In this document: piece by piece, positions 1 through 7,596 of the stretch
How positions within the stretch are numbered: position 1 is the stretch's first letter
Layout: each line of letters starts with the position of its first letter
Assembly: GCA_963678465.1 (NCBI GenBank)
Contig: OY782858.1
Location: 992,001 to 1,056,000 of the forward strand
DNA: 64,000 nucleotides
Reading direction: 5' to 3'
From: Paludibacter sp963678465
Lineage (GTDB): Bacteria; Bacteroidota; Bacteroidia; Bacteroidales; Paludibacteraceae
The notes under the pieces: model-generated
Told to the model about the DNA's origin: nothing
The model's database searches: none
The model's input: only the letters and a program-made list of their open reading frames with translations
Position numbers and translations under genes: made by a program

Positions 1-129
1 GGACAACTCAGATTAATAATGGCCGTAGAGGAAGCTTTCAATGTTTCGTTTGCCATCGACGAAATTGCCAGCATGACTACTTTTGAAAGAATCCTGAACA
101 AAGTAATTCAAAAGACAGGGAAAAAGTAA
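1..129 (+). CDS. Acyl carrier protein, C-terminal end (partial)
   Basis: An open frame enters from the left edge and ends at a TAA at 127-129, giving the last 42 residues. The stretch AVEEAFNVSFAIDEIASMTT followed by a basic helix matches helices 2-4 of acyl-carrier-protein-like domains, which carry a phosphopantetheine arm in acyl or peptidyl synthesis. The Ser that would carry the arm lies outside the window, so whether this is fatty-acid ACP or a specialised carrier cannot be told. Confidence 0.65.
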   Translation, partial: GQLRLIMAVEEAFNVSFAIDEIASMTTFERILNKVIQKTGKK

Positions 130-152
130 TTTTATTACAAAAAACGGGAACA

Positions 153-539
153 ATGGACGCTAAAGCAAGTTACAGCACAGTAGATGAATATATTGTAGCG
201 CAAAGCGAATCGGCTCAACCTTTGTTGAATCAGCTCAGAGAAGTTATTAAAAATGCTGCGCCCACTGCCAACGAAATCATCAGTTATGGGATGCCTGCAT
301 ATAAAATCCACGGTGTGCTTGTGTATTTTGCGGCCAACAAACATCACATAGGCTTCTACCCTACTGCGTCGCCTATTACTATTTTCAGCGACGAACTTGC
401 GGCTTACAAAACATCGAAAGGTGCCATTCAATTTCCGTTGAAAACGTCTATTCCTATTGATTTAGTACGAAGAATAGTGGAATTTCGGGTAAATGAAGAT
501 GAGATAAAATCAATATCAAAAAATAAAAAAAATAAGTAG
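153..539 (+). CDS. DUF1801 domain protein
   Basis: This 128-residue protein starts 23 bp after the carrier-protein fragment. It has the DUF1801 (YdhG-like) pattern: an N-terminal helix with TVDEYI, a central segment with ISYGMPAYKIHG and VYFAANKHHIGFYP, and a lysine-rich tail (KNKKNK). Members are small single-domain proteins; a Bacillus relative acts as an iron chaperone, but the role here is unknown. No signal peptide or membrane segment is seen. The family call is firm, the function open. Confidence 0.8.
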   Translation: MDAKASYSTVDEYIVAQSESAQPLLNQLREVIKNAAPTANEIISYGMPAYKIHGVLVYFAANKHHIGFYPTASPITIFSDELAAYKTSKGAIQFPLKTSIPIDLVRRIVEFRVNEDEIKSISKNKKNK

Positions 540-686
540 TAAACTTCAAAAACAATTTCCTGATAACGAAAATTCAACTATCTTTGTAGTCGAAGGAAAA
601 TGGAAAAAAAGCAATACAAATATGTTTTCGATCAGAGCGACTATCTGCAAATAAGTTGCTTGGGAAAATTGCCTGAAAAAACATCT

Positions 687-728
687 AAACCAATATAAAT
701 CTGCGTCGGATTTGTGTTGGTTTTTTTT
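687..728 (+). terminator. Rho-independent terminator
   Basis: Arms at 688-701 and 709-722 pair over 14 positions in RNA, with two G-U pairs, around a 7-nt loop, and are followed by a run of T. It would end the transcript of the DUF1801 gene. Confidence 0.8.
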
Positions 729-737
729 ATACCCTTG

Positions 738-874
738 CCCCTAAAGGGGAAAATACAGTTTCATCTAAGGGTATTAATAATTGAGTATTATTTTTCTTTG
801 AAATAAAAAATCTAACAAAATAACTCTCTGAATTCTTCTTCCGGAATTAGAGTAATAAAAAGCCCCTTTAGGGG
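738..874. repeat. Short palindromic repeats (CCCCTAAAGGGG type)
   Basis: Two copies of a 12-bp palindrome, CCCCTAAAGGGG (738-749) and CCCCTTTAGGGG (863-874). The first sits inside an outer inverted repeat, ATACCCTT (729-736) and AAGGGTAT (767-774). Degenerate relatives occur at the end of pyrB (about 1785-1806) and the end of the PhoH gene (about 7535-7550), so this is an interspersed family. Confidence 0.6.
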
Positions 875-888
875 TTTGGGGTAATCTT

Positions 889-1800
889 ATGAGCAATCAA
901 TGTTTAGTCTCAATTTCCGATTATAGCAAAGATGAAATTCTTGCTATTCTCGATTCGGCAGCCGATTTCGAAACCCATCCCAACAGAAAAACACTGGATG
1001 GAAAAGTAATTGCCACTTTGTTTTTCGAACCATCCACCCGTACCAGGTTAAGTTTCGAAACCGCAGTAATACGTCTGGGTGGCTCTATTATCGGCTTTTC
1101 GGATGCAGCCACCAGTAGTTCATCGAAAGGTGAAACACTGAACGACACCATTCACATGGTAAGTTGCTATGCTGATGCCATTGTGATGCGTCACCCGCTC
1201 GAAGGCGCTGCCCGCTTTGCCTCCGAAGTTTCGCCTGTGCCCATTATCAACGCCGGCGACGGTGCAAATCAGCATCCTTCGCAGACTTTGCTGGACCTGT
1301 ATTCAATTTTGAAAACTCAGGGAACGCTCGAAAATCTGACCATTTGTTTGGTGGGCGACCTGAAATACGGGCGCACAGTGCATTCGCTTATCATGGCCAT
1401 GTCGCACTTCAACCCTACTTTCAAATTCATTGCCCCCGACGAACTCAGAATGCCTGACGAATACAAGGTTTTTTGCAAAAAACACAACATACCGTTTACA
1501 GAAGCATCCGAACTGAACGAAAACTTCAACGATGCCGATATTTTGTACATGACGCGCGTGCAGAAAGAACGTTTTCAGGACCTCATGGAATATGAACGGG
1601 TGAAAAATGTGTACACACTCAAAAATGCAATGCTCGAAAACACGAAGCCAAATTTACGAATCCTGCACCCGCTGCCACGTGTTTCTGAAATTGACATGGA
1701 TGTAGATGCCAATAATAAAGCGTACTATTTTCAACAGGCACAAAACGGCTTGTATGTGAGGCAGGCGATTCTGAGTAAGGTGTTGGCCCCTAACCCATAA
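889..1800 (+). CDS. pyrB: Aspartate carbamoyltransferase catalytic chain
   Basis: This 303-residue enzyme joins carbamoyl phosphate to L-aspartate, the committed step of pyrimidine synthesis. The carbamoyl-phosphate loop STRTR is at residues 49-53 within FFEPSTRTRLSFETA. RHPLEG and the C-terminal HPLPR motif are also present, and the length is normal for the family. The regulatory chain pyrI follows directly, as in class B enzymes of dodecameric type. The last residues (VLAPNP) and the bases after the stop coincide with a degenerate copy of the CCCC/GGGG repeat, which seems to supply the end of the reading frame. Confidence 0.97.
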   Translation: MSNQCLVSISDYSKDEILAILDSAADFETHPNRKTLDGKVIATLFFEPSTRTRLSFETAVIRLGGSIIGFSDAATSSSSKGETLNDTIHMVSCYADAIVMRHPLEGAARFASEVSPVPIINAGDGANQHPSQTLLDLYSILKTQGTLENLTICLVGDLKYGRTVHSLIMAMSHFNPTFKFIAPDELRMPDEYKVFCKKHNIPFTEASELNENFNDADILYMTRVQKERFQDLMEYERVKNVYTLKNAMLENTKPNLRILHPLPRVSEIDMDVDANNKAYYFQQAQNGLYVRQAILSKVLAPNP

Positions 1801-1857
1801 AGGGGAATGAGTAGAAAATTCGTAAAATTCGATTTAATTCGCAATAATTCGTATTCA

Positions 1858-2313
1858 ATGGAAAAGAAATTAAAAGTAGCAGCATTAAAAGATGGAACGG
1901 TGATCGACCATATTCCGTCGGATAAATTATTTAAAGTAGTGCAAATTCTGCATTTGGACACCTGTACCAATCAGATTACGCTTGCAAATAACCTTGAAAG
2001 TAAAAAGATTGGATCAAAAGGCCTTGTAAAAATTGCCGACAGAGCGCTTGCAGTGAACGAAACCAATAAACTGGCTTTAATTTGTCCGGATGCTAAAATT
2101 AATATTATCCGCGATTACGAAGTGGTGGAAAAACGTCCGTTGATTTTACCCGACGAGATACGGGAGGTGGTGCAGTGTGCTAATCCCAACTGTATCACCA
2201 ATCATCAACCGGTGGTAACCCGTTTCAGTGTCATAAAAGAAGAAGAAAATGTTCGTTTGAAATGTCGTTATTGCGAACGTGAAGTACGGGCCGAAGAGGT
2301 GAAGATTAAATAA
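1858..2313 (+). CDS. pyrI: Aspartate carbamoyltransferase regulatory chain
   Basis: This 151-residue chain carries the allosteric nucleotide domain (residues about 1-95) and a C-terminal zinc domain with four cysteines in CANPNC and CRYCER, which contacts the catalytic trimers. I start it at the ATG at 1858 (MEKKLKVAALKDG), where family homology begins; an upstream ATG at 1807 would add 17 AT-rich-encoded residues unlike the family. It lies 57 bp after pyrB and is presumably co-transcribed with it. ATP and CTP control is expected from the family. Confidence 0.95.
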   Translation: MEKKLKVAALKDGTVIDHIPSDKLFKVVQILHLDTCTNQITLANNLESKKIGSKGLVKIADRALAVNETNKLALICPDAKINIIRDYEVVEKRPLILPDEIREVVQCANPNCITNHQPVVTRFSVIKEEENVRLKCRYCEREVRAEEVKIK

Positions 2314-2379
2314 ACCTCTCCCTGACCCTCTCCAAAGAAGAGGGAAAATACAAATAATCAAATTTTTCATTCATAGAAA

Positions 2380-3042
2380 ATGACAGTTAGGAAAAATCAT
2401 ATAACAAATCAATCGTATAGTATAACGCAGTCTCCCTCTCCTTTGGAGAGGGCTGGGGAGAGGTCTGTTGAGAGGTCTCATGTTTCGTGGAAGCCCGGTA
2501 CAATGATTTATCCATTGCCTGCGGTGCTTATTTCGTGTGGAAATACGGAGGAAGACTACAATTTGATAACAATAAGCTGGGTAGGAACAATTTGTACTAA
2601 TCCGCCCATGTGTTATATTTCGGTGCGTCCGGAGCGTCATTCCTACGACATTATAAAGAAGAACATGGAATTCGTTATCAACCTGACCAACGAAGATATG
2701 GCTTATGCCACCGACTGGTGTGGCGTGAAAAGCGGAAAGGATTTTAATAAATTTGCCGAAATGAAGCTCACTCCTGTAAAAGGAGAAAAAGTAGCAGCGC
2801 CTATCGTCAAAGAATCACCGCTTTGCATCGAGTGTAAAGTGAAGGAAATTATTAAATTAGGTTCGCACGATATGTTTATTGCCGATGTAGTTAATGTGCA
2901 AGCCGATTCAAAATATATCGACCCAGTAACTGAAACATTTAAACTATCCGAAGCCAAACTGATTGCCTATTCGCATGGTCATTACTACAAATTAGGCGAA
3001 GAAATCGGGAAGTTTGGCTGGACAGTAAAGAAGAAAAAATAA
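2380..3042 (+). CDS. Flavin reductase family protein
   Basis: A 220-residue member of the flavin-reductase-like (FMN-binding split-barrel) family. Conserved homology starts at SWKPGTMIYPLPAVLISCG and continues through TISWVGTICTNPPMCYISVRPERHSY, typical of flavin or rubredoxin reductase-type proteins that bind FMN and reduce or use reduced flavin. The first ~33 residues (TQSPSPLERAGERSVERS...) are atypical and are encoded by a palindromic repeat. No in-frame ATG follows before the conserved core (an ATG at 2480 is in another frame), so the repeat is probably translated. The substrate is not known. Confidence 0.85.
   Translation: MTVRKNHITNQSYSITQSPSPLERAGERSVERSHVSWKPGTMIYPLPAVLISCGNTEEDYNLITISWVGTICTNPPMCYISVRPERHSYDIIKKNMEFVINLTNEDMAYATDWCGVKSGKDFNKFAEMKLTPVKGEKVAAPIVKESPLCIECKVKEIIKLGSHDMFIADVVNVQADSKYIDPVTETFKLSEAKLIAYSHGHYYKLGEEIGKFGWTVKKKK
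2428..2471. repeat. Palindromic repeat inside a coding region
   Basis: CCCTCTCC/GGAGAGGG (2433-2451) with flanking GGGGAGAGG forms a compact palindrome within the 5' part of the flavin reductase frame. Related CTCTCC-rich sequence sits just upstream at 2313-2345, and a longer relative of the same style at 59235-59271. Confidence 0.6.
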
Positions 3043-3067
3043 ACTGTTTCTTGAAAAATAAGATATC

Positions 3068-3868
3068 ATGGCAAAGATTACAGTAAAAGATACGGATGTA
3101 ACAATTATCAAAATAAATGATGATGATTATATTTCGATAACAGATATGCTCAAAGCCAAGGATGGCGACTTTTTTGTTTCCGATTGGCTACGAAACCGTA
3201 ATACATTAGAATATATAGGAATATGGGAGAAAATTTACAACCCGAATTTTAATTATGGCGAATTCGCCATAATTAGAAACCAGGCAGGACTAAACAATTT
3301 CAAAATTAGTGTGAAAGAATTTTCTGCAAAAACAAATGCTATTTGTTTACAGGCAAAAGCTGGTCGTTACGGAGGTACTTATGCTCACGATGACATTGCT
3401 CTTGAGTTTGCTTCGTGGATTTCGGCCGAGTTCAAATTTTATTTGATAACGGAATTTAAACGTCTAAAAAAAGAAGAACAGAAAGCATTGGGTTGGAGTG
3501 CAAAGCGCGAGCTGGCAAAAATCAATTATCATATCCACACCGATGCTATCAAACAAAATCTTATTCCGCAAGAACTTACGCCAGTACAAATTTCACATGT
3601 ATATGCCAACGAGGCAGATGTGCTGAACATGGCGCTTTTCGGTAGAACAGCAAAGGAATGGCGGGATGCAAACCCCGATTTGAAAGGAAATATCCGTGAT
3701 TATGCAACTATCAACGAATTGATTTGCCTCGCAAATATGGAGAACTTAAATGCTGTTTTTATTAACGATGGACTTCAGCAAAAAGAACGACTCATTAGAT
3801 TAAATAAAGTAGCCATTCAACAAATGACTGTTTTGCAGAAGGTGGATGGGAACAAAATATTGAAATAA
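3068..3868 (+). CDS. KilA-N domain protein
   Basis: This 266-residue protein begins with a KilA-N domain (residues about 1-130), seen in DYISITDMLKAKDGDFFVSDWLRNRNT and the GGTYAHDDIALEFASWISAEFKFYLI block. The C-terminal half includes a segment also found in DNA-damage-inducible phage-like proteins (ALFGRTAKEWRDANP). KilA-N proteins come from phages and mobile elements and bind nucleic acid. Here it stands alone on the chromosome, 26 bp after the flavin reductase and outside the prophage, so it is likely a fixed mobile-element relic or a stand-alone regulator. Confidence 0.85.
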   Translation: MAKITVKDTDVTIIKINDDDYISITDMLKAKDGDFFVSDWLRNRNTLEYIGIWEKIYNPNFNYGEFAIIRNQAGLNNFKISVKEFSAKTNAICLQAKAGRYGGTYAHDDIALEFASWISAEFKFYLITEFKRLKKEEQKALGWSAKRELAKINYHIHTDAIKQNLIPQELTPVQISHVYANEADVLNMALFGRTAKEWRDANPDLKGNIRDYATINELICLANMENLNAVFINDGLQQKERLIRLNKVAIQQMTVLQKVDGNKILK

Positions 3869-3879
3869 ATTTTTACCTT

Positions 3880-4506
3880 ATGAAAAAAGAAATAGACATA
3901 TCTACCTGGAAACGCCGGGAGCATTTCGAAGTCTTCAATACTTTTGATGAACCTTTGTTTGGGGTTGTTGTGCGTTTGGAGTGTTCGGCAGCTCGTAAAG
4001 TAGCAAAAGAAAAAGGGTATCAGTTTTCGTTATATTACTTATATTTGTCGCTTCAAGCGGCTAACGAAATAGAAGAATTTCGCTATCGGATTGAGGATGA
4101 TAAAGTTGTTTGTTTTGATAGCATAGGCGCCGGAGCTACCATTTTCAGAGAAGACGAAACCTATGGCTGTGGCTATTTCCCTTACAATAAGGATATAGAG
4201 GAGTTTATGCAACAGGCAAAAATAGAAACGGAAAGAGTGAAAGCTGAGTTTGGATTGAAATTTCCGGACCCGGGACCAGAAGTAATCCACTATTCCACAG
4301 TTCCATGGGTTGACTTTTATGCTGTAAATCATGCACGTAAATTTAGTGCGGCGCGCAGTATTCCGAAAATCACTTTTGGTAAAATCACCCGCGATGGCGA
4401 TAAAATGTGGTTGCCGGTGGATATTCACGCCAACCATGCATTGCTGGATGGCTTTCATGTAGGAAAATTTGTGGAAAGGTTTCAGCAACTGTTGAATCAG
4501 GCTTGA
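3880..4506 (+). CDS. Chloramphenicol acetyltransferase-like protein
   Basis: A 208-residue acetyl-CoA-dependent acyltransferase of the CAT fold. The C-terminal HANHALLDGFH motif matches the catalytic HHAVCDGFH of CAT enzymes, placing the general-base histidine near residue 186. The N-terminus (KKEIDISTWKRREHFEVF) and length also fit. Many chromosomal homologues of this group do not act on chloramphenicol, so the substrate remains unproven. It follows the KilA-N gene by 11 bp. Confidence 0.85.
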   Translation: MKKEIDISTWKRREHFEVFNTFDEPLFGVVVRLECSAARKVAKEKGYQFSLYYLYLSLQAANEIEEFRYRIEDDKVVCFDSIGAGATIFREDETYGCGYFPYNKDIEEFMQQAKIETERVKAEFGLKFPDPGPEVIHYSTVPWVDFYAVNHARKFSAARSIPKITFGKITRDGDKMWLPVDIHANHALLDGFHVGKFVERFQQLLNQA

Positions 4507-4600
4507 CAAGGTTTTTATAGCGTATAAACTATAAAACAGACGGTACCGATTTTGAAAAACAGATGTATCAATTTACGAAAACATACTTTTGGAATTTTTG

Positions 4601-4692
4601 TTTGATGTACATATAAGCATTTATTAGATGTACATTGAGATATCTTATAGATGTACATCTCAGTAACACCTTAATGTACATCTAAAGTAAAA
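4601..4692. promoter_or_regulatory. Four-copy ATGTACAT array with 23-bp period
   Basis: The palindrome ATGTACAT occurs at 4605-4612, 4628-4635, 4651-4658 and 4674-4681, exactly 23 bp apart each time. Flanks are partly conserved (preceding GATG or AATG, following CT in two copies). The array ends about 30 bp before a possible -7 element (TAATTTTG, 4711-4718) and 70 bp before the HU-like gene, the position of upstream operator or activator sites. Confidence 0.75.
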
Positions 4693-4710
4693 TATATAAG
4701 CAGGTTTTTG

Positions 4711-4718
4711 TAATTTTG
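4711..4718 (+). promoter_or_regulatory. Possible -7 promoter element of the HU-like gene
   Basis: TAATTTTG matches the Bacteroidota -7 consensus TAnnTTTG and lies 34 bp upstream of the start codon. No good TTTG -33 element stands at the right distance; the ATGTACAT array occupies that side, which would suit activator dependence. Confidence 0.45.
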
Positions 4719-4751
4719 TAGTGTCGAAATATAAATTTCATCCTTAGCATT

Positions 4752-5132
4752 ATGGCATTCCGTTACAGAGTAAGGACAAAACGGAGCGGCATTGGCGAGA
4801 AAGCCGCCAAATACTATGCTGTTCCAGTACGGTCGGGCGAAATCACTACCCGGCAACTGGCAAAGGATCTGACCAAAATCAGCTCCCTTTCCGAAGGCGA
4901 TGTACATGCCGCGCTTATCGGGCTTTCCGGCCTGATAGAACGGTATTTGCAGGAAGGTTATTCGGTGCGGCTCGACAATTTGGGTTTGTTTACCGTTTCG
5001 GCTACAAGCGCCGGATTCGAGACACCCGAAGAATGTACGCCCCGCCGCGTGAAAGCAAAGAAAATTTGCTTCCGTGCCGACAAAGAACTGAAAGGCAACC
5101 TGAAATTTGTTAGTTTTGAAAGAGAAAAATAA
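4752..5132 (+). CDS. HU-like DNA-binding protein
   Basis: A 126-residue protein of the Bacteroidota HU-like (HU/IHF-fold) family. The basic N-terminus (MAFRYRVRTKRSGIGEKAAKYYAVPVRSGEITTRQLAKDL) and the LDNLGLFTVSATSAGFETPEE arm region are characteristic; a typical HU is shorter (about 90 residues). These proteins bend DNA or bind it non-specifically. It stands alone with a striking repeat array upstream, so it may be autoregulated. Confidence 0.85.
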   Translation: MAFRYRVRTKRSGIGEKAAKYYAVPVRSGEITTRQLAKDLTKISSLSEGDVHAALIGLSGLIERYLQEGYSVRLDNLGLFTVSATSAGFETPEECTPRRVKAKKICFRADKELKGNLKFVSFEREK

Positions 5133-5191
5133 GTTTCAACAACACAAGATGGACAAAGGAGTTAAAAAGTTCGAGTGAATTCACAACTTTT

Positions 5192-5229
5192 AATTCGTAA
5201 AATTAGAATAAATTCGTAAAATTAGAAAT
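5192..5229. repeat. Two 19-bp tandem repeats before glyA
   Basis: AATTCGTAAAATTAGAATA (5192-5210) is followed by a near-identical copy (5211-5229), ending 6 bp before the glyA start codon. Similar AATTCG/GTAAAATTCG text lies before pyrI at 1816-1853, so this may be a dispersed AT-rich repeat. Confidence 0.6.
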
Positions 5230-5234
5230 ATAAA

Positions 5235-6515
5235 ATGAAAAGAGATCAGGTAATTTTTGACATCATCGGACGTGAGAAACAGCGTCAAATGAAAGGTATT
5301 GAATTGATTGCATCAGAAAACTTTGTGAGCGATCAGGTAATGGAAGCTATGGGGTCGGTGCTGACTAATAAATATGCAGAAGGTTATCCCGGCAAACGTT
5401 ACTATGGTGGTTGCGAGGTTGTGGACCAGAGCGAGCAGATTGCTATCGATCGTTTGAAAGAAATTTTCGGAGCCGAATGGGCTAACGTGCAACCTCACTC
5501 GGGTGCTCAGGCCAATGCTGCTGTGTTTTTGGCTTGCCTTAATCCGGGCGACAAATTTTTAGGTTTAAATTTATCTCATGGCGGTCACTTGTCACACGGT
5601 TCGTTGGTAAACAGCTCAGGAATTCTTTATAAACCATGCGAATACAACGTAAAAGAAGATACAGGTCGTGTTGATTACGACCAAATGGAAGAAGTGGCTA
5701 TCCGTGAACAACCAAAACTGATTGTTGGTGGTGGCTCGGCTTATTCACGCGAATGGGACTACAAACGCATGCGCGAAATTGCTGATAAAGTAGGCGCGTT
5801 GTTGATGATTGACATGGCTCACCCAGCAGGACTTATTGCTGCCGGTTTATTGGAAAATCCGTTGAAATGGGCGCATATTGTAACTTCAACTACACACAAA
5901 ACGCTTCGTGGTCCTCGTGGTGGTATTATTTTGTTGGGTAAAGATTTTCCAAACCCATGGGGAAAAACTACTCCAAAAGGCGAAGTGAAAATGATGTCGG
6001 CATTGCTCGATTCAGCTGTATTTCCCGGTATTCAGGGCGGTCCGCTCGAACATGTGATTGCTTCAAAAGCTGTAGCTTTTGGCGAATGTCTGGAACCTGA
6101 ATACAAAGAATATCAGACACAGGTGCAGAAAAATGCTGCTGCTCTGGCAAATGCACTGATTGCACGTGGCTTTACCATTATTTCAGGTGGAACAGATAAT
6201 CACTCTATGTTGGTGGATCTTCGTTCGAAATTCCCTGAACTGACAGGTAAAGTGGCCGAAAAAGTATTGGTGGAAGCCGATATTACTGTAAACAAAAACA
6301 TGGTGCCTTTCGATAGCCGTTCAGCTTTCCAGACCTCAGGTATCCGTCTCGGAACGCCTGCTATCACAACACGTGGTGCAAAAGAACCACTGATGGAAGA
6401 AATAGCCGAAATGATTGAGACTGTGCTTTCAAATGTTGAAAACGAAGCTGTAATCGCTTCTGTTCGTGAACGCGTAAACAAAACAATGGAAAAATACCCA
6501 TTATTCGCTTATTAA
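5235..6515 (+). CDS. glyA: Serine hydroxymethyltransferase
   Basis: A 426-residue PLP enzyme interconverting serine and glycine while charging tetrahydrofolate with a one-carbon unit. PHSGAQANAAVF and the PLP-lysine motif TSTTHKTLRGPRGG (Lys222) are intact, as are the N-terminal KGIELIASENF and the C-terminal NTMVPFD-type segment. Length is normal. Its product feeds purine synthesis, for which purC lies nearby. A hairpin follows the stop codon. Confidence 0.97.
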   Translation: MKRDQVIFDIIGREKQRQMKGIELIASENFVSDQVMEAMGSVLTNKYAEGYPGKRYYGGCEVVDQSEQIAIDRLKEIFGAEWANVQPHSGAQANAAVFLACLNPGDKFLGLNLSHGGHLSHGSLVNSSGILYKPCEYNVKEDTGRVDYDQMEEVAIREQPKLIVGGGSAYSREWDYKRMREIADKVGALLMIDMAHPAGLIAAGLLENPLKWAHIVTSTTHKTLRGPRGGIILLGKDFPNPWGKTTPKGEVKMMSALLDSAVFPGIQGGPLEHVIASKAVAFGECLEPEYKEYQTQVQKNAAALANALIARGFTIISGGTDNHSMLVDLRSKFPELTGKVAEKVLVEADITVNKNMVPFDSRSAFQTSGIRLGTPAITTRGAKEPLMEEIAEMIETVLSNVENEAVIASVRERVNKTMEKYPLFAY

Positions 6516-6527
6516 TAACCCAAAATC

Positions 6528-6560
6528 AGCTTTTCCAAAGTTTTAAACTTTGGAAAAGCT
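6528..6560 (+). terminator. Hairpin after glyA
   Basis: Perfect 16-bp arms (6528-6543 and 6545-6560) form a long stem 12 bp after the glyA stop. Only a weak T-rich tail (TCTTAC) follows, so it may be a leaky terminator or an mRNA 3'-end stabiliser rather than a full stop before the PhoH gene. Confidence 0.6.
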
Positions 6561-6583
6561 TCTTACGATAAAATATATTGCAA

Positions 6584-7555
6584 ATGACAGAACACATCTT
6601 TGAACTTTCCGAACATACCGATACTACTGTTTTTTACGGTGTAAACAACTCTAATATTCAATTGTTGAAAAATCTGCACCCCAATTTGCGATTAATGGCA
6701 AGAGGACATGTGGTGAAAATTTCGGGAAGCGATGAAGAAGCTGATCGGTTTATTGAAAATATAAAAAGAATTGAACGGTTTTGTTTAGATAATAATTCGT
6801 TATCCGAAGAAAACATCATCGAAATTGTCAAAGGCAGTGAACCGGTCGAAATAAGATTCGACAATCTTATTCTACACGGTGTGAATGGAAAATCCATTAT
6901 GGCACGCACTGCCAACCAACAAAAGCTGGTAAAGGATTTTGAAACAAATGATTTGCTTTTTGCCATCGGCCCAGCCGGTTCGGGGAAAACCTATACAGCC
7001 ATTGCGTTGGCTGTTCGCTCGTTGAAAAACAAAGAAATTAAAAAGATTATCCTCAGTCGACCTGCTGTTGAGGCTGGCGAAAAGCTAGGTTTTCTACCCG
7101 GCGACATGAAGGAAAAGATTGATCCATATTTGCAGCCGCTTTACGATGCTCTCCAGGATATGATTACACCGCTAAAGCTCAAAGAATATATGGAAAACGG
7201 TACCATTCAGATTGCACCACTGGCTTTTATGCGCGGACGAACACTGAGCGATGCAGTGGTTATTCTGGACGAAGCGCAAAACACTACTACCATGCAAATA
7301 AAGATGTTCCTGACCCGCATGGGCTTGAATACCAAAATGATTGTTACCGGTGATATGACACAGATTGACTTGCCATATTCCCAAAAGTCAGGACTAAAAG
7401 ATGCTTTGGAGGTACTGAAAGATGTAAAAGGCATTGCCAAAGTCGAATTTGATGTAAAAGACATTGTGCGCCACAAATTAGTGCAGAGAATTGTGGAAGC
7501 ATACGAGAAAAAGGAAAAGAAACCAGCCCTGGCTCCTAAAGGGGAAAAGGAATAG
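6584..7555 (+). CDS. PhoH family ATPase
   Basis: A 323-residue PhoH-type protein, an RNA-metabolism-linked P-loop ATPase. An N-terminal KH-like region precedes the Walker A motif GPAGSGKT (about residues 129-136) and Walker B VVILDEAQNTT. I start at the ATG at 6584 (MTEHIFELSEH) rather than the in-frame TTG at 6578. The C-terminal tail ALAPKGEKE is encoded by a copy of the CCCCTAAAGGGG repeat (ggctcctaaaggggaaaagg), another reading-frame end borrowed from that repeat. purC follows 41 bp later. Confidence 0.93.
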   Translation: MTEHIFELSEHTDTTVFYGVNNSNIQLLKNLHPNLRLMARGHVVKISGSDEEADRFIENIKRIERFCLDNNSLSEENIIEIVKGSEPVEIRFDNLILHGVNGKSIMARTANQQKLVKDFETNDLLFAIGPAGSGKTYTAIALAVRSLKNKEIKKIILSRPAVEAGEKLGFLPGDMKEKIDPYLQPLYDALQDMITPLKLKEYMENGTIQIAPLAFMRGRTLSDAVVILDEAQNTTTMQIKMFLTRMGLNTKMIVTGDMTQIDLPYSQKSGLKDALEVLKDVKGIAKVEFDVKDIVRHKLVQRIVEAYEKKEKKPALAPKGEKE

Positions 7556-7596
7556 AATCCCTTATTAAATATATAAATAGCAAAAACAACAAAAAT

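Larger units (their letters stand above)
540..888 (+). other. Intergenic tract with terminator and palindromic repeats
   Basis: No convincing gene is present. A 32-codon frame at 600-698 (MEKKQYKYVF...) runs into the terminator stem and is probably not a real gene, or is the remnant of one. Downstream lie two CCCC/GGGG palindromes at 738-749 and 863-874, the second only about 15 bp before pyrB. Confidence 0.5.

Noticed and set aside
3068..3868. KilA-N gene as a sign of a second prophage in the left flank.
   Set aside because: No other phage gene lies within several kb on either side, so a prophage is not supported; a lone relic is enough.
4601..4692. ATGTACAT array as a CRISPR-like repeat set.
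   Set aside because: The repeat is only 8 bp with a 15-bp spacer, and no Cas gene is near; an operator-like array fits better.
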